Both the position numbers and the translations under genes were made by a program. 13,613 nt of DNA from Patescibacteria group bacterium (GTDB lineage Bacteria > Patescibacteriota > WWE3 > UBA101185 > UBA10185): assembly GCA_018818485.1 (NCBI GenBank), contig JAHIRX010000019.1:1-13613 (forward strand). The letters run 5' to 3'. Shown in pieces: positions 6,920-12,987 of the stretch. The notes beneath the pieces are model-generated. The model was given only the letters and a program-made list of their open reading frames with translations. It was not told the DNA's origin and did no database searches. Numbering within the stretch: the stretch's first letter is position 1; each line of letters opens with the position of its first letter.

Positions 6920-7384
6920 TCAGTTTTTATTGCGAGAATTGTGCTTTTTGGATGTGTTATGAATCTTCAAAAATTTAATTGGTACCGCTGTAATCGTTTT
7001 ATACTCACCATCAACATTCCGCTCTTGGGCAATATATATAACTTCGTTATCACGATGTGCTTCAAAACCACACATTTTTACAACTGGCGGTTTTGGTAGC
7101 TTTTTAGCTTTTTCTTTAGGCACTTGTTTGCTAATACCTTGAGTTTCAACATACTCGATCTCGAGACCACTGTCCTCATGGACTTCAACAACAACATCTT
7201 TAGGGATAAAAAGTAGATTATTGTACGCCGGCCCATTTATAGTGGACGCTATTAAATAACCTTCTTTATCTTCCTTGACGAGGTACCCAACTGCCTCAAC
7301 AACACGGGGTCGTACTGCTTTAATTTGGTCAATGTTTTGAAATGGTCCTGTTATTCGTATTTGATCTATGTATTTTATAAGCAT
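6920..7384 (-). CDS. Small uncharacterised protein
   Basis: The protein has 154 residues from the ATG at 7384. A TTG at 7414 in the same frame is possible, but neither start has a convincing Shine-Dalgarno. The N-terminal half reads as a compact beta domain (VEAVGYLVKED, GYLIAST, LLFIPKDVVVEVHED). The pattern reminds me of small phage and bacterial proteins with an 'E.VGWLV..(D/E)...L.(V/I)A' core followed by 'IPK..(V/I)'; that resemblance is from memory and not tested. A Lys/Pro-rich linker (about residues 87-103) and a second small beta region follow. The C-terminus is basic (TSKKHNSRNKN). There is no signal peptide or membrane helix, so it is probably cytoplasmic. It is the last gene of the minus-strand cassette, 66 bases after the transglutaminase-like gene. 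I cannot assign a function. Confidence 0.65.
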   Translation of the reverse strand: MLIKYIDQIRITGPFQNIDQIKAVRPRVVEAVGYLVKEDKEGYLIASTINGPAYNNLLFIPKDVVVEVHEDSGLEIEYVETQGISKQVPKEKAKKLPKPPVVKMCGFEAHRDNEVIYIAQERNVDGEYKTITAVPIKFLKIHNTSKKHNSRNKN

Positions 7385-7450
7385 AAAAAGGACATGGGGA
7401 TAAAAAGCAAACAACTAGATTTACAGTTCATTTCCTTTAAGGTTACATAC

Positions 7451-7963
7451 CTACTTTTTACTATTTCTTTTTTCTCTGTACTCAAAAAATTTCTTTTTTA
7501 GCTCTGCAAATGAGGTTAGTCCGAAGTCATGTGAATCTAGACCCACATCATATATTTCAAAAATCTCCCATTCTCTGCCAGAATCGATGCATATTTTTTT
7601 GGAGTCAGGATCAATGAGAATCCACCTATCTTTATTTACCATTACCTCGGCAAAAACATGGCCTTTAATAGGTTTTTTTTCATTTTCCTTACTATCTAGC
7701 CACCTTTTTGAAATAACTTCTATGTATTTAGTTGGATAACCAGCAGCTCTAACAAGAGTACAGAAAACGATTGCGGAGTCTGTGCATCCAGTTGTAAATC
7801 CGCTTTTTATTATCTCTTCTGCACCCCTTTTACGAAACATTTCTACCCATTCTTCGGGTCTACTCTTACCTAAGTTATCCATCATAAAATCAAGAACATC
7901 AATAATATAATTTAAAGGACTTTCTATAGACAAGGAATTATTATTTCTTATTTCTCCTACCAA
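7451..7963 (-). CDS. Transglutaminase-like (papain-fold) domain protein, irregular 5' end
   Basis: The protein has 170 residues counted from the TTG at 7963. The Transglut_core pattern is clear: catalytic Cys60 in TTGCTDSA, the segment FCTLVRAAGYPTKY, His102 in GHVFAEV and Asp118 in ILIDPD give the expected Cys-His-Asp order. Such proteins are cysteine proteases, amidases or crosslinking enzymes; the substrate cannot be told. There is no signal peptide, so it is likely cytoplasmic. The start is doubtful. The same frame is open back to 8134 without any ATG, GTG or TTG upstream of 7963, and the upstream residues (NTKFGYNYGITFLEEGSLTEHTKYIKG) look protein-like. An ATG at 8084 in another frame, overlapping the stop of the previous gene, would join this frame if one T were removed from the TTTT run near 8057-8053. 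The gene may therefore be frameshifted. Confidence 0.75.
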   Translation of the reverse strand: MVGEIRNNNSLSIESPLNYIIDVLDFMMDNLGKSRPEEWVEMFRKRGAEEIIKSGFTTGCTDSAIVFCTLVRAAGYPTKYIEVISKRWLDSKENEKKPIKGHVFAEVMVNKDRWILIDPDSKKICIDSGREWEIFEIYDVGLDSHDFGLTSFAELKKKFFEYREKRNSKK

Positions 7964-8025
7964 CCCTTTTATATACTTGGTATGTTCTGTTAAGGATCCC
8001 TCTTCTAAAAATGTTATGCCGTAAT

Positions 8026-8066
8026 TATAGCCGAATTTCGTATTATTTCTACAAAATCCGGCTATA
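8026..8066 (-). promoter_or_regulatory. 13-bp hairpin between SPASM and transglutaminase-like genes
   Basis: Positions 8026-8038 (TATAGCCGAATTT) are complementary to 8054-8066 except at one site. In minus-strand RNA that site is a G-U pair, so all 13 pairs can form around a 15-base loop. The stem starts seven bases after the TAG of the SPASM gene (8074-8076). No T-run follows immediately, so it is not a typical terminator. It could be an RNA processing or stability element, a recoding stimulator or an attenuator. Confidence 0.5.
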
Positions 8067-8073
8067 TTTAAAT

Positions 8074-8538
8074 CTATTTGCCATTTTGAAGTCGTAAAGC
8101 TTCTTGTAGTTTTCTGATTTTGTTGTCGACATAATCATACATTCCACTCCAAACTTCGCAAAAAGGCGATGTTTCAGCATATTTGCCATCACCAAGATAC
8201 CTCTCGTAAGTACATCCATTATTGCAAATACTATGCCACTTACAAGCTCTACATTTATCAGGCAATTCTGAGCGAACTCTGAGCCAATCTAGATACTGAT
8301 CCTTTTTCAAGATTTCCTTTAATGGTTTTTCATTCACATTTCCTAGACAAAAACCTGGAAGACCGGAGAACTTACCACAAGGGTAAACACTCCCATCAGA
8401 TTCCACTGCCAAGAAATCTTTACAGTTGCCTTTGAATTCGCATGTCATTTCTCTGCCACCAAGGAGTCCCTGCATTAGACCGTGGAATAATCTGATCCTT
8501 TTTTCTGGATCATCTTTGATCCACCACGCATCAAACAT
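8074..8538 (-). CDS. SPASM domain of a radical SAM enzyme lacking the SAM barrel (likely 5'-truncated)
   Basis: The protein has 154 residues. It holds a complete SPASM cysteine set: C39-x9-G-x4-C54, then C96-x2-C99-x5-C105-x3-C109, then C127. This is the arrangement that binds auxiliary [4Fe-4S] clusters in sulfatase-maturase-like and peptide-modifying radical SAM enzymes. The beginning (MFDAWWIKDD) resembles the stretch that links the radical SAM barrel to SPASM in that family. The barrel with its CX3CX2C motif is absent. In-frame codons continue upstream only to a TGA at 8575-8577, and the pilin gene starts at 8648. Either this is a relic whose 5' part was lost when the pilin promoter region was joined, or it is a stand-alone SPASM protein. 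No good Shine-Dalgarno precedes the ATG at 8538. The neighbouring transglutaminase-like gene would fit a peptide-maturation cassette, but no precursor peptide was found. Confidence 0.75.
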   Translation of the reverse strand: MFDAWWIKDDPEKRIRLFHGLMQGLLGGREMTCEFKGNCKDFLAVESDGSVYPCGKFSGLPGFCLGNVNEKPLKEILKKDQYLDWLRVRSELPDKCRACKWHSICNNGCTYERYLGDGKYAETSPFCEVWSGMYDYVDNKIRKLQEALRLQNGK

Positions 8539-8559
8539 TTCCTGAAGAACAGCACAGGC

Positions 8560-8588
8560 TTGATATATACCATTTCACTAACTATACT
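8560..8588 (+). promoter_or_regulatory. Sigma70-type promoter of the pilin operon
   Basis: TTGATA (8560-8565) and TATACT (8583-8588) are separated by exactly 17 bases, with each box one mismatch from consensus. Transcription would start near 8595, leaving a leader of about 53 bases before the first pilin ATG at 8648. The -35 box lies in codons still open in frame with the minus-strand SPASM gene. Confidence 0.7.
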
Positions 8589-8627
8589 TAATATATTATT
8601 CTGCCTATGTTTTATTTAAACAAGAAC

Positions 8628-8638
8628 AAGGGGGTGAT
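8628..8638 (+). promoter_or_regulatory. Near-perfect extended Shine-Dalgarno for first pilin
   Basis: AAGGGGGTGAT differs by one base from AAGGAGGTGAT, the full complement of the usual 16S rRNA 3' end. It ends nine bases before the ATG at 8648. It is far stronger than the other ribosome binding sites in the window and suggests that the first pilin is the most highly translated product. Confidence 0.75.
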
Positions 8639-8647
8639 TTTTTCGAT

Positions 8648-9181
8648 ATGAGAAAATCACAAAAAGGTTTTACTCTTATAGAGCTTCTAGTAGTTATTGT
8701 AATCATTGGTATTTTAGCGGGAGTGCTCATTGCTGTTATTAATCCTGCAAGACAACAAAATAGAGCTAGAAATGGAGTTATTAAAGCAACTATTCAGAAA
8801 GTTGGCTTTGCTATCAATACAGCAAGAGCAGGAATTGGAAGTATTCCAAGTAGCGATGACTTTCCTACTGAGATAGATAATCTTGATGGTGCCCCGTCTT
8901 GTAGTGGGACTGCAGGTTTAGGAACAGCTGAATCGCTTAACTGTACATTTTCAGTATCAGGTATAACTCTTCCTGGAACTGAGGAGTTCAGCATTTACGC
9001 TGATGATATTAAGGGTCTCGCATTTAGGATTTCAGCAATGTTACACGATATGAATGAGAAAGACGCTATAGGTGCACCAGTACTTATTTTTGATTCACAG
9101 GAAGGTTTATTTGAGTGTTCTAATGGTACTCTTATAACCGTTGATGATTTAGGAGCTACTTGCGGAGATCCTGTTGAGTAG
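8648..9181 (+). CDS. Type IV prepilin, probable major pilin
   Basis: The protein has 177 residues. The leader MRKSQKG is followed by FTLIELLVVIVIIGILAGVLIAVINP, the classic N-methylated pilin helix with Gly-1 and Glu+5, to be cut by prepilin peptidase PilD and assembled into the fibre through this helix. NRARNG follows the helix, as in related pilins. The globular part has Cys pairs, including one near the C-terminus (ECSNGT...ATCGD) that probably closes a disulfide loop. The same C-terminal pattern appears in the next pilin, so the two are likely duplicates. It is the first gene behind the promoter at 8560-8588 and has the strongest ribosome binding site, which is why I call it the major pilin; that ranking is inference. 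Confidence 0.9.
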   Translation: MRKSQKGFTLIELLVVIVIIGILAGVLIAVINPARQQNRARNGVIKATIQKVGFAINTARAGIGSIPSSDDFPTEIDNLDGAPSCSGTAGLGTAESLNCTFSVSGITLPGTEEFSIYADDIKGLAFRISAMLHDMNEKDAIGAPVLIFDSQEGLFECSNGTLITVDDLGATCGDPVE

Positions 9182-9187
9182 CGTTAG

Positions 9188-9628
9188 ATGAATAGAAAAG
9201 GATTTACACTGATAGAAATAATGCTTGTTGTGGTTATTATAGGTATTCTCACTGGCTTTGGGATTAGTATCTTAAATGTTAATAAGCAAAAGAATAGAGC
9301 CATAGATGCTAAAAACCTTTCAAATTTACAAAAAGCTTCCTCAGCAATAGAGGCTTACTACTATGGTGAGGGTAGTTACCCTATCCAATCTGATTCAGGA
9401 AACCCTTTAGAAGGAGACAGTGGAGTCGCTTTAGGTACGTATTTAACTAATACTTGGCCAGAAGAGTTTAAATATATTGCAAGTGGTGGTGAGTTTGCTA
9501 TCTTTGTTTTAAAAGAAGTTGATGGAAATTACTACAAATATATTTCGTCAGAGGCTAGAATATTGGAATGTAGTCCAGAAACTCCTAATATAGATACAGT
9601 AGTAGCAAATTGTACGGAGGTTGAGTAA
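9188..9628 (+). CDS. Type IV prepilin
   Basis: The protein has 146 residues. The very short leader MNRKG is followed by FTLIEIMLVVVIIGILTGFGISIL, with Gly-1 and Glu+5. After the helix, KNRAIDAKNLSNLQKASSAIEAYYYGEGSYP fits the usual pilin pattern of a charged spacer, an amphipathic helix and a YP turn. The only Cys pair is at the C-terminus (ECSPET...ANCTEVE), matching the pair in the preceding pilin. The gene begins six bases after the preceding stop with no clear Shine-Dalgarno, so translation is probably coupled. It may be a second structural pilin or a minor pilin; sequence alone does not decide. Confidence 0.9.
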   Translation: MNRKGFTLIEIMLVVVIIGILTGFGISILNVNKQKNRAIDAKNLSNLQKASSAIEAYYYGEGSYPIQSDSGNPLEGDSGVALGTYLTNTWPEEFKYIASGGEFAIFVLKEVDGNYYKYISSEARILECSPETPNIDTVVANCTEVE

Positions 9629-9630
9629 GT

Positions 9631-10164
9631 ATGAACAAAAATAAAGGTTTTACCTTAATTGAGCTTATGCTAGTTGTTTTAATAATGGGAATTTTAGCTG
9701 GAGCAATGCTTGGCATAGTTAACATTAGAGGTATTCAAGCTAAATCTCGTGATGCAAGACGCGTTGGGGATATAAAAAAGATGCAAACCGCACTTGAACT
9801 CTATTTCTCAGATTATAGAGGTTATCCTGAATCTGAAAGTTGGGAAAATATTAATTCAGGACTTAGTGGTACTTTAATAGCAGGTGGTTATATAAATAAT
9901 GCACCAGACGATCCTAAAGAAGCTGGAGCCGGTCCTGAGGGAGTTAGTTGTTTTGGAGATAAATCTTTACATGGTTACTACTACATAACTACTAATTGTG
10001 ATGGAGTTGGTTGTTTAGCAACAAAATATATTCTTGGAACTATTGTGGAAGTCGAAACAAGTGCTTCGGATAGTTTATGTTCAGAGTTAAATAACTGTGT
10101 GGGCGGTAGCATATCTTGTAGTTGTGGAGGACTTAGTTGTTATGGTGCTGAAAACCCACTCTGA
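9631..10164 (+). CDS. Type IV prepilin with Cys-rich C-terminal tail
   Basis: The protein has 177 residues. The leader MNKNKG precedes FTLIELMLVVLIMGILAGAMLGIVNI, with Gly-1 and Glu+5. KSRDARRVGDIKKMQTALELYFSDYRGYP is the 'RD..R..D...AL..Y....YP' signature common in Patescibacteria-type pilins. The C-terminal third contains eight Cys, five of them in the last 30 residues (SLCSELNNC, ISCSC, LSC), suggesting a disulfide-knotted tail unlike its neighbours. GGAGGT (9616-9621) gives a good ribosome binding site. The last 23 bases overlap the start of the next gene in another frame. Possibly a minor or specialised pilin. Confidence 0.9.
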   Translation: MNKNKGFTLIELMLVVLIMGILAGAMLGIVNIRGIQAKSRDARRVGDIKKMQTALELYFSDYRGYPESESWENINSGLSGTLIAGGYINNAPDDPKEAGAGPEGVSCFGDKSLHGYYYITTNCDGVGCLATKYILGTIVEVETSASDSLCSELNNCVGGSISCSCGGLSCYGAENPL

Positions 10165-10636
10165 GAAGGGCATTACAATTGTAGAGCTTTCTATTTCAAT
10201 AGCTATTTTCCTAATTCTTTTATTTCTGGCTATTACTTATTTTGATCCTGCAGAAAAAAGGCAGAGAGCCAGGGATACTAGGCGCGTTTCTGACCTTGAG
10301 GTAATTGACAGAGCCATAAACGAATACTTGTTAGATAACCAAAGCTATCCTGATGCTTCAGGAACTTTAAGACAGAGTAATATCTTACCCCTTGAATCAA
10401 CATCTCTTGAAAATGCTGGAGTTGGTTGGATACCTGTTGATTTTACAGACTACATTTCGATGCTTCCCACAGATCCTATAAATGATGAAACCTACCACTA
10501 CTATTTTATGCAAACAAGTGATGGTTATGAATTAAATGCTGTTTTAGAGTATGAGTTGGATCTTATGGTAGACGATGGTGGAAATGATGATAATTATTAT
10601 GAAATCGGTAATAACTTAACTATAATTTCGCCCTAG
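10142..10636 (+). CDS. Type IV prepilin-like protein
   Basis: The protein has 164 residues. I chose the ATG at 10142 because GGAGG lies at 10126-10130 and the leader MVLKTHSEKG then ends in Gly-1 before ITIVELSISIAIFLILLFLAITYF, with Glu+5. An ATG 45 bases further upstream in the same frame would lie deep inside the preceding pilin and add an unneeded hydrophobic stretch. ARDTRRVSDLEVIDRAINEYLLDNQSYP follows the helix, as in the gene before. There is no Cys in the mature protein. The C-terminal part is rich in Asp, Asn, Glu and Tyr (VDDGGNDDNYYE), which might bind a metal such as calcium, but this is only a suggestion. It overlaps the previous gene by 23 bases, implying coupled translation. 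Confidence 0.85.
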   Translation: MVLKTHSEKGITIVELSISIAIFLILLFLAITYFDPAEKRQRARDTRRVSDLEVIDRAINEYLLDNQSYPDASGTLRQSNILPLESTSLENAGVGWIPVDFTDYISMLPTDPINDETYHYYFMQTSDGYELNAVLEYELDLMVDDGGNDDNYYEIGNNLTIISP

Positions 10637-10657
10637 TATTTGTGATAATATTGGTAT

Positions 10658-11173
10658 ATGGAACTGCCTCTCTTAAAGCGTAACAAAGCCTTTACCCTAA
10701 TTGAACTTATGATCTCTGTTACTATTATTGCAATTGTAAGTGCAGGTATTATCCCAGCTTTCTCAAAATATATTCGTAATCAAAACTTAAGGCAAGCCCA
10801 AGAACAACTAAAAAGTGATCTAAGAAGTATACAGAATAAAGCTCTTACTGGGGCTCTTTCCGATCAATTAGTTGGTACAGCAAATATGAAATATTGGGGT
10901 GTTAAGTTTATAAATAATTCAACTGATTATCAGATTTTTATTGCAGCTGTGGATACTTCTTGCCCTGATCCTATTCCCCCAGCACAATTTCAAGGATCAG
11001 AGGGTTTTTCTGATTCAATTACAGTAAGAAGTGCTACTGGGTGTATTTTCTTTGATGTGTCTGACGGGGGTATCTCAGGATATGTCTCCCCTATTACACT
11101 TGGTTATTCAGATTCTGAGTTAAGAAGTGTAATTTTTATTAGTACTGGTTTAATTTATTCAACAAATGATTAA
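10658..11173 (+). CDS. GspH/FimT-like minor pilin
   Basis: The protein has 171 residues. The leader MELPLLKRNKA is followed by FTLIELMISVTIIAIVSAGIIPAF, with Glu+5 present but Ala instead of Gly at -1; Ala is tolerated by prepilin peptidases in some substrates. FSKYIRNQNLRQAQEQLKSDLRSIQNKALTG is typical of GspH/FimT proteins, and the following IFIAAV and SVIFISTGLI segments look like the C-terminal beta sheet. It heads the minor-pilin set in the order H, V, W, X found in many T4P clusters, where these proteins form the priming complex at the fibre tip. No clear Shine-Dalgarno precedes the ATG. It overlaps the next gene by eight bases. Confidence 0.85.
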   Translation: MELPLLKRNKAFTLIELMISVTIIAIVSAGIIPAFSKYIRNQNLRQAQEQLKSDLRSIQNKALTGALSDQLVGTANMKYWGVKFINNSTDYQIFIAAVDTSCPDPIPPAQFQGSEGFSDSITVRSATGCIFFDVSDGGISGYVSPITLGYSDSELRSVIFISTGLIYSTND

Positions 11174-11648
11174 AAAAGATAATGAAAAAGGAATAGCTTT
11201 GGTAGAGGTTATAGCAGCACTTGGTATTGCTGTTATAGTTATTACCGCACTTGTTTCTTTAAGTATTTTTACACTTAGGTCCGCACTAAGAAGCAAGCTT
11301 TTACTTGAGGGAACTAAGCTTGCTAACAGAGAACTTGAATTAACTAGAGCCCTTAGAGACAGTAGTGGTACGTGGGACGGATTTTTAACCTCGGTTGCAC
11401 CTTGCACCATTGCTAGTCCTTGTTCTATGAATGTATCCCCCCTTGGTGTTAGTTATGTTCCTTTTATTGAGAATGCAGATACTACTGAAGCTATAACAAG
11501 ACAATTTACAGCTACGGTTCCTGGAGGTGGGGATCTAACAGGTACTGAGGATACAGTAAGAGTAAGTGTTTCAGTAACTTGGACTATTGGTGCTGATGTG
11601 AAGTCTGCCTATCTTTATACAGATTTAACAAACTGGAGAGGAAGATGA
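11166..11648 (+). CDS. PilV/GspI-like minor pilin
   Basis: The protein has 160 residues. The leader MIKKDNEKG is followed by IALVEVIAALGIAVIVITALVSLSIF, with Gly-1 and Glu+5; the 'ALVEV.AAL.I' pattern is characteristic of PilV/GspI proteins. LANRELELTRALRDS is the usual region after the helix ('A.n..E..RA.Rd'). The globular region includes a Cys pair in VAPCTIASPC and ends with a strand-like VRVSVSVTWTI. It starts within the last codons of the preceding gene and ends in an ATGA overlap with the next, so the three genes are probably translated in sequence. Role: a component of the minor-pilin tip complex (family knowledge). Confidence 0.87.
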   Translation: MIKKDNEKGIALVEVIAALGIAVIVITALVSLSIFTLRSALRSKLLLEGTKLANRELELTRALRDSSGTWDGFLTSVAPCTIASPCSMNVSPLGVSYVPFIENADTTEAITRQFTATVPGGGDLTGTEDTVRVSVSVTWTIGADVKSAYLYTDLTNWRGR

Positions 11649-12172
11649 AAAAACAAGGTGGTTTTACACTAATCGAATTAGTCCTAGTTATTGGACTTTT
11701 AGCCATTTCTGTGGGCGTAACAAATGATATTCTGATCTCTTTAATTAGGAGTAACAATAAAACTCAGATTATTGGTGAAATTGAGCAGCAGTCAAATTTT
11801 GTTTCTTTAAAGATAGAAAAAGAATTAAGAAATGCACGTGTTGCATCTGTACCCGCAGACGGGGATTCTGGAACAACATTAAATTTTGAGACTCGAGATG
11901 GTGATCAAATCGAGTACAATGTAGATGTTGATTCTGGTGTCGTTTATAGAGTAGGGGGTGTTGGTGGTCCTAGTTTAGAGTTAACAAATAACGCTATTCC
12001 AGGGGGAGTTAAGGTAGCCTGTGGGTCTCCTAATTGTTTTTCAGTCACAGGCAGTAGTCCTCAGATAGTATCAATAAAGATGATCTTTTCTCAAGCTCAA
12101 TCTACCCCTGTATCAGCGTTTGCTGGTACGATTAATATTGACTCTACAGTAGTTATTAGAAATACCTACTAA
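11645..12172 (+). CDS. PilW/PulJ-like minor pilin
   Basis: The protein has 175 residues. The leader MKKQGG is followed by FTLIELVLVIGLLAISVGVTNDILISL, with Gly-1 and Glu+5. IEQQSNFVSLKIEKELRNA matches the PilW/PulJ pattern after the helix, and LNFETRDGDQIEYNVDVDSGVVYR has the beta-strand layout usual for J-type pseudopilins. One Cys pair (ACGSPNC) is present. GGAGAGGAAG directly precedes the ATG, which overlaps the upstream stop (ATGA). It lies between PilV-like and PilX-like genes as in conventional clusters. J, I, K and H homologues assemble into the tip complex that starts pilus polymerisation (family knowledge). Confidence 0.87.
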   Translation: MKKQGGFTLIELVLVIGLLAISVGVTNDILISLIRSNNKTQIIGEIEQQSNFVSLKIEKELRNARVASVPADGDSGTTLNFETRDGDQIEYNVDVDSGVVYRVGGVGGPSLELTNNAIPGGVKVACGSPNCFSVTGSSPQIVSIKMIFSQAQSTPVSAFAGTINIDSTVVIRNTY

Positions 12173-12175
12173 GTT

Positions 12176-12973
12176 ATGAAAAGCAAAGGACAAACTTTAG
12201 TAGCAATAGTGGTTTTGTCAGTTTTAGCCCTTACCGTTGGTATTTTAGTTTCAAACCGCTTTATTAAAGGTCTAAGAAGTATTACAGAATCAAATAACTC
12301 TTCCAAAGCCTTAGCAATAGCAGAAGCAGCTGTTGAGAGAATGCTTCTAATTCCAAATGAAACACTTGAAGACTATATTAACTTTGGAAGTTGTGGAGAC
12401 GTATGCGTTTTAGAATTAGTTGGAGGATTAGGGCAAAGAATTAGAGCGGATGTGACTTTAAGTTTTGCAGGAAATAGTAGTGAGGCTTTTGAGACTAAGA
12501 TTTCAGAAAATGAAGTTGTACAGGTGAATTTAACTGGATACGAAACTAACAGTAACATAGATGTATGCTGGGATAACTTTGCATCTATCTATGCTAATTA
12601 TATATATGAAGAAAGTTCTAAGCTTAAGATTTTCCCATATGCATATAATCCAGTAACATACGCAGGGTTTGATAATGGTTTTGATAATGCTTCTTCAAAC
12701 CATGGTTATACTAATTGTTTCTCAATTATTACAAGTAACACTCCTGAAATGGTAAGACTTAAAGCATTTTACTCAGATAGTTATATTTATGTTATTCCAA
12801 ATGAGACACAAACCATTCCTAGTCAAGGAATAATTATTACCTCGACAGGAAGAGCCGGAAATGCAATAAAAAGTGTATCTGTTTTGAAATCTTCAGCAAT
12901 GGCTCCTGAGTATTTTGATTATGTAATTTATCAAAAATCTGAAGACGATCCGTTGTCTAACAGGCCTTATTAA
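12176..12973 (+). CDS. PilX/GspK-like minor pilin
   Basis: The protein has 265 residues. MKSKG is followed by QTLVAIVVLSVLALTVGILVSNRF; Glu+5 is missing, as expected for the GspK/PilX class that sits at the very tip. ALAIAEAAVERML (45-57) is the PilX-type motif after the helix. Cys73 and Cys77 form a close pair. The C-terminal half (NIDVCWDNFASIY, IIITSTGRAG, SVSVLKSSAMAPEYFDYVIY) matches the protein at 5853-6755. It begins three bases after the preceding stop and is followed by pilM after 14 bases. This copy occupies the canonical position, so it is probably the core assembly protein, while the 5853 copy is dedicated to the adhesin module (inference). Confidence 0.87.
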   Translation: MKSKGQTLVAIVVLSVLALTVGILVSNRFIKGLRSITESNNSSKALAIAEAAVERMLLIPNETLEDYINFGSCGDVCVLELVGGLGQRIRADVTLSFAGNSSEAFETKISENEVVQVNLTGYETNSNIDVCWDNFASIYANYIYEESSKLKIFPYAYNPVTYAGFDNGFDNASSNHGYTNCFSIITSNTPEMVRLKAFYSDSYIYVIPNETQTIPSQGIIITSTGRAGNAIKSVSVLKSSAMAPEYFDYVIYQKSEDDPLSNRPY

Positions 12974-12987
12974 GGTAACATACTATT

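Noticed and set aside
7384..7431. 18-codon minus-strand frame (MNCKSSC...) as a possible precursor peptide
   Set aside because: Its AAAGGA is only one base from the ATG, it is hydrophobic, and it overlaps the start of the next gene; I see no leader/core organisation.
10097..10141. Upstream ATG at 10097 as the start of the fourth pilin
   Set aside because: It lies well inside the preceding pilin and adds 15 residues before a normal prepilin leader; GGAGG at 10126-10130 fits the ATG at 10142.
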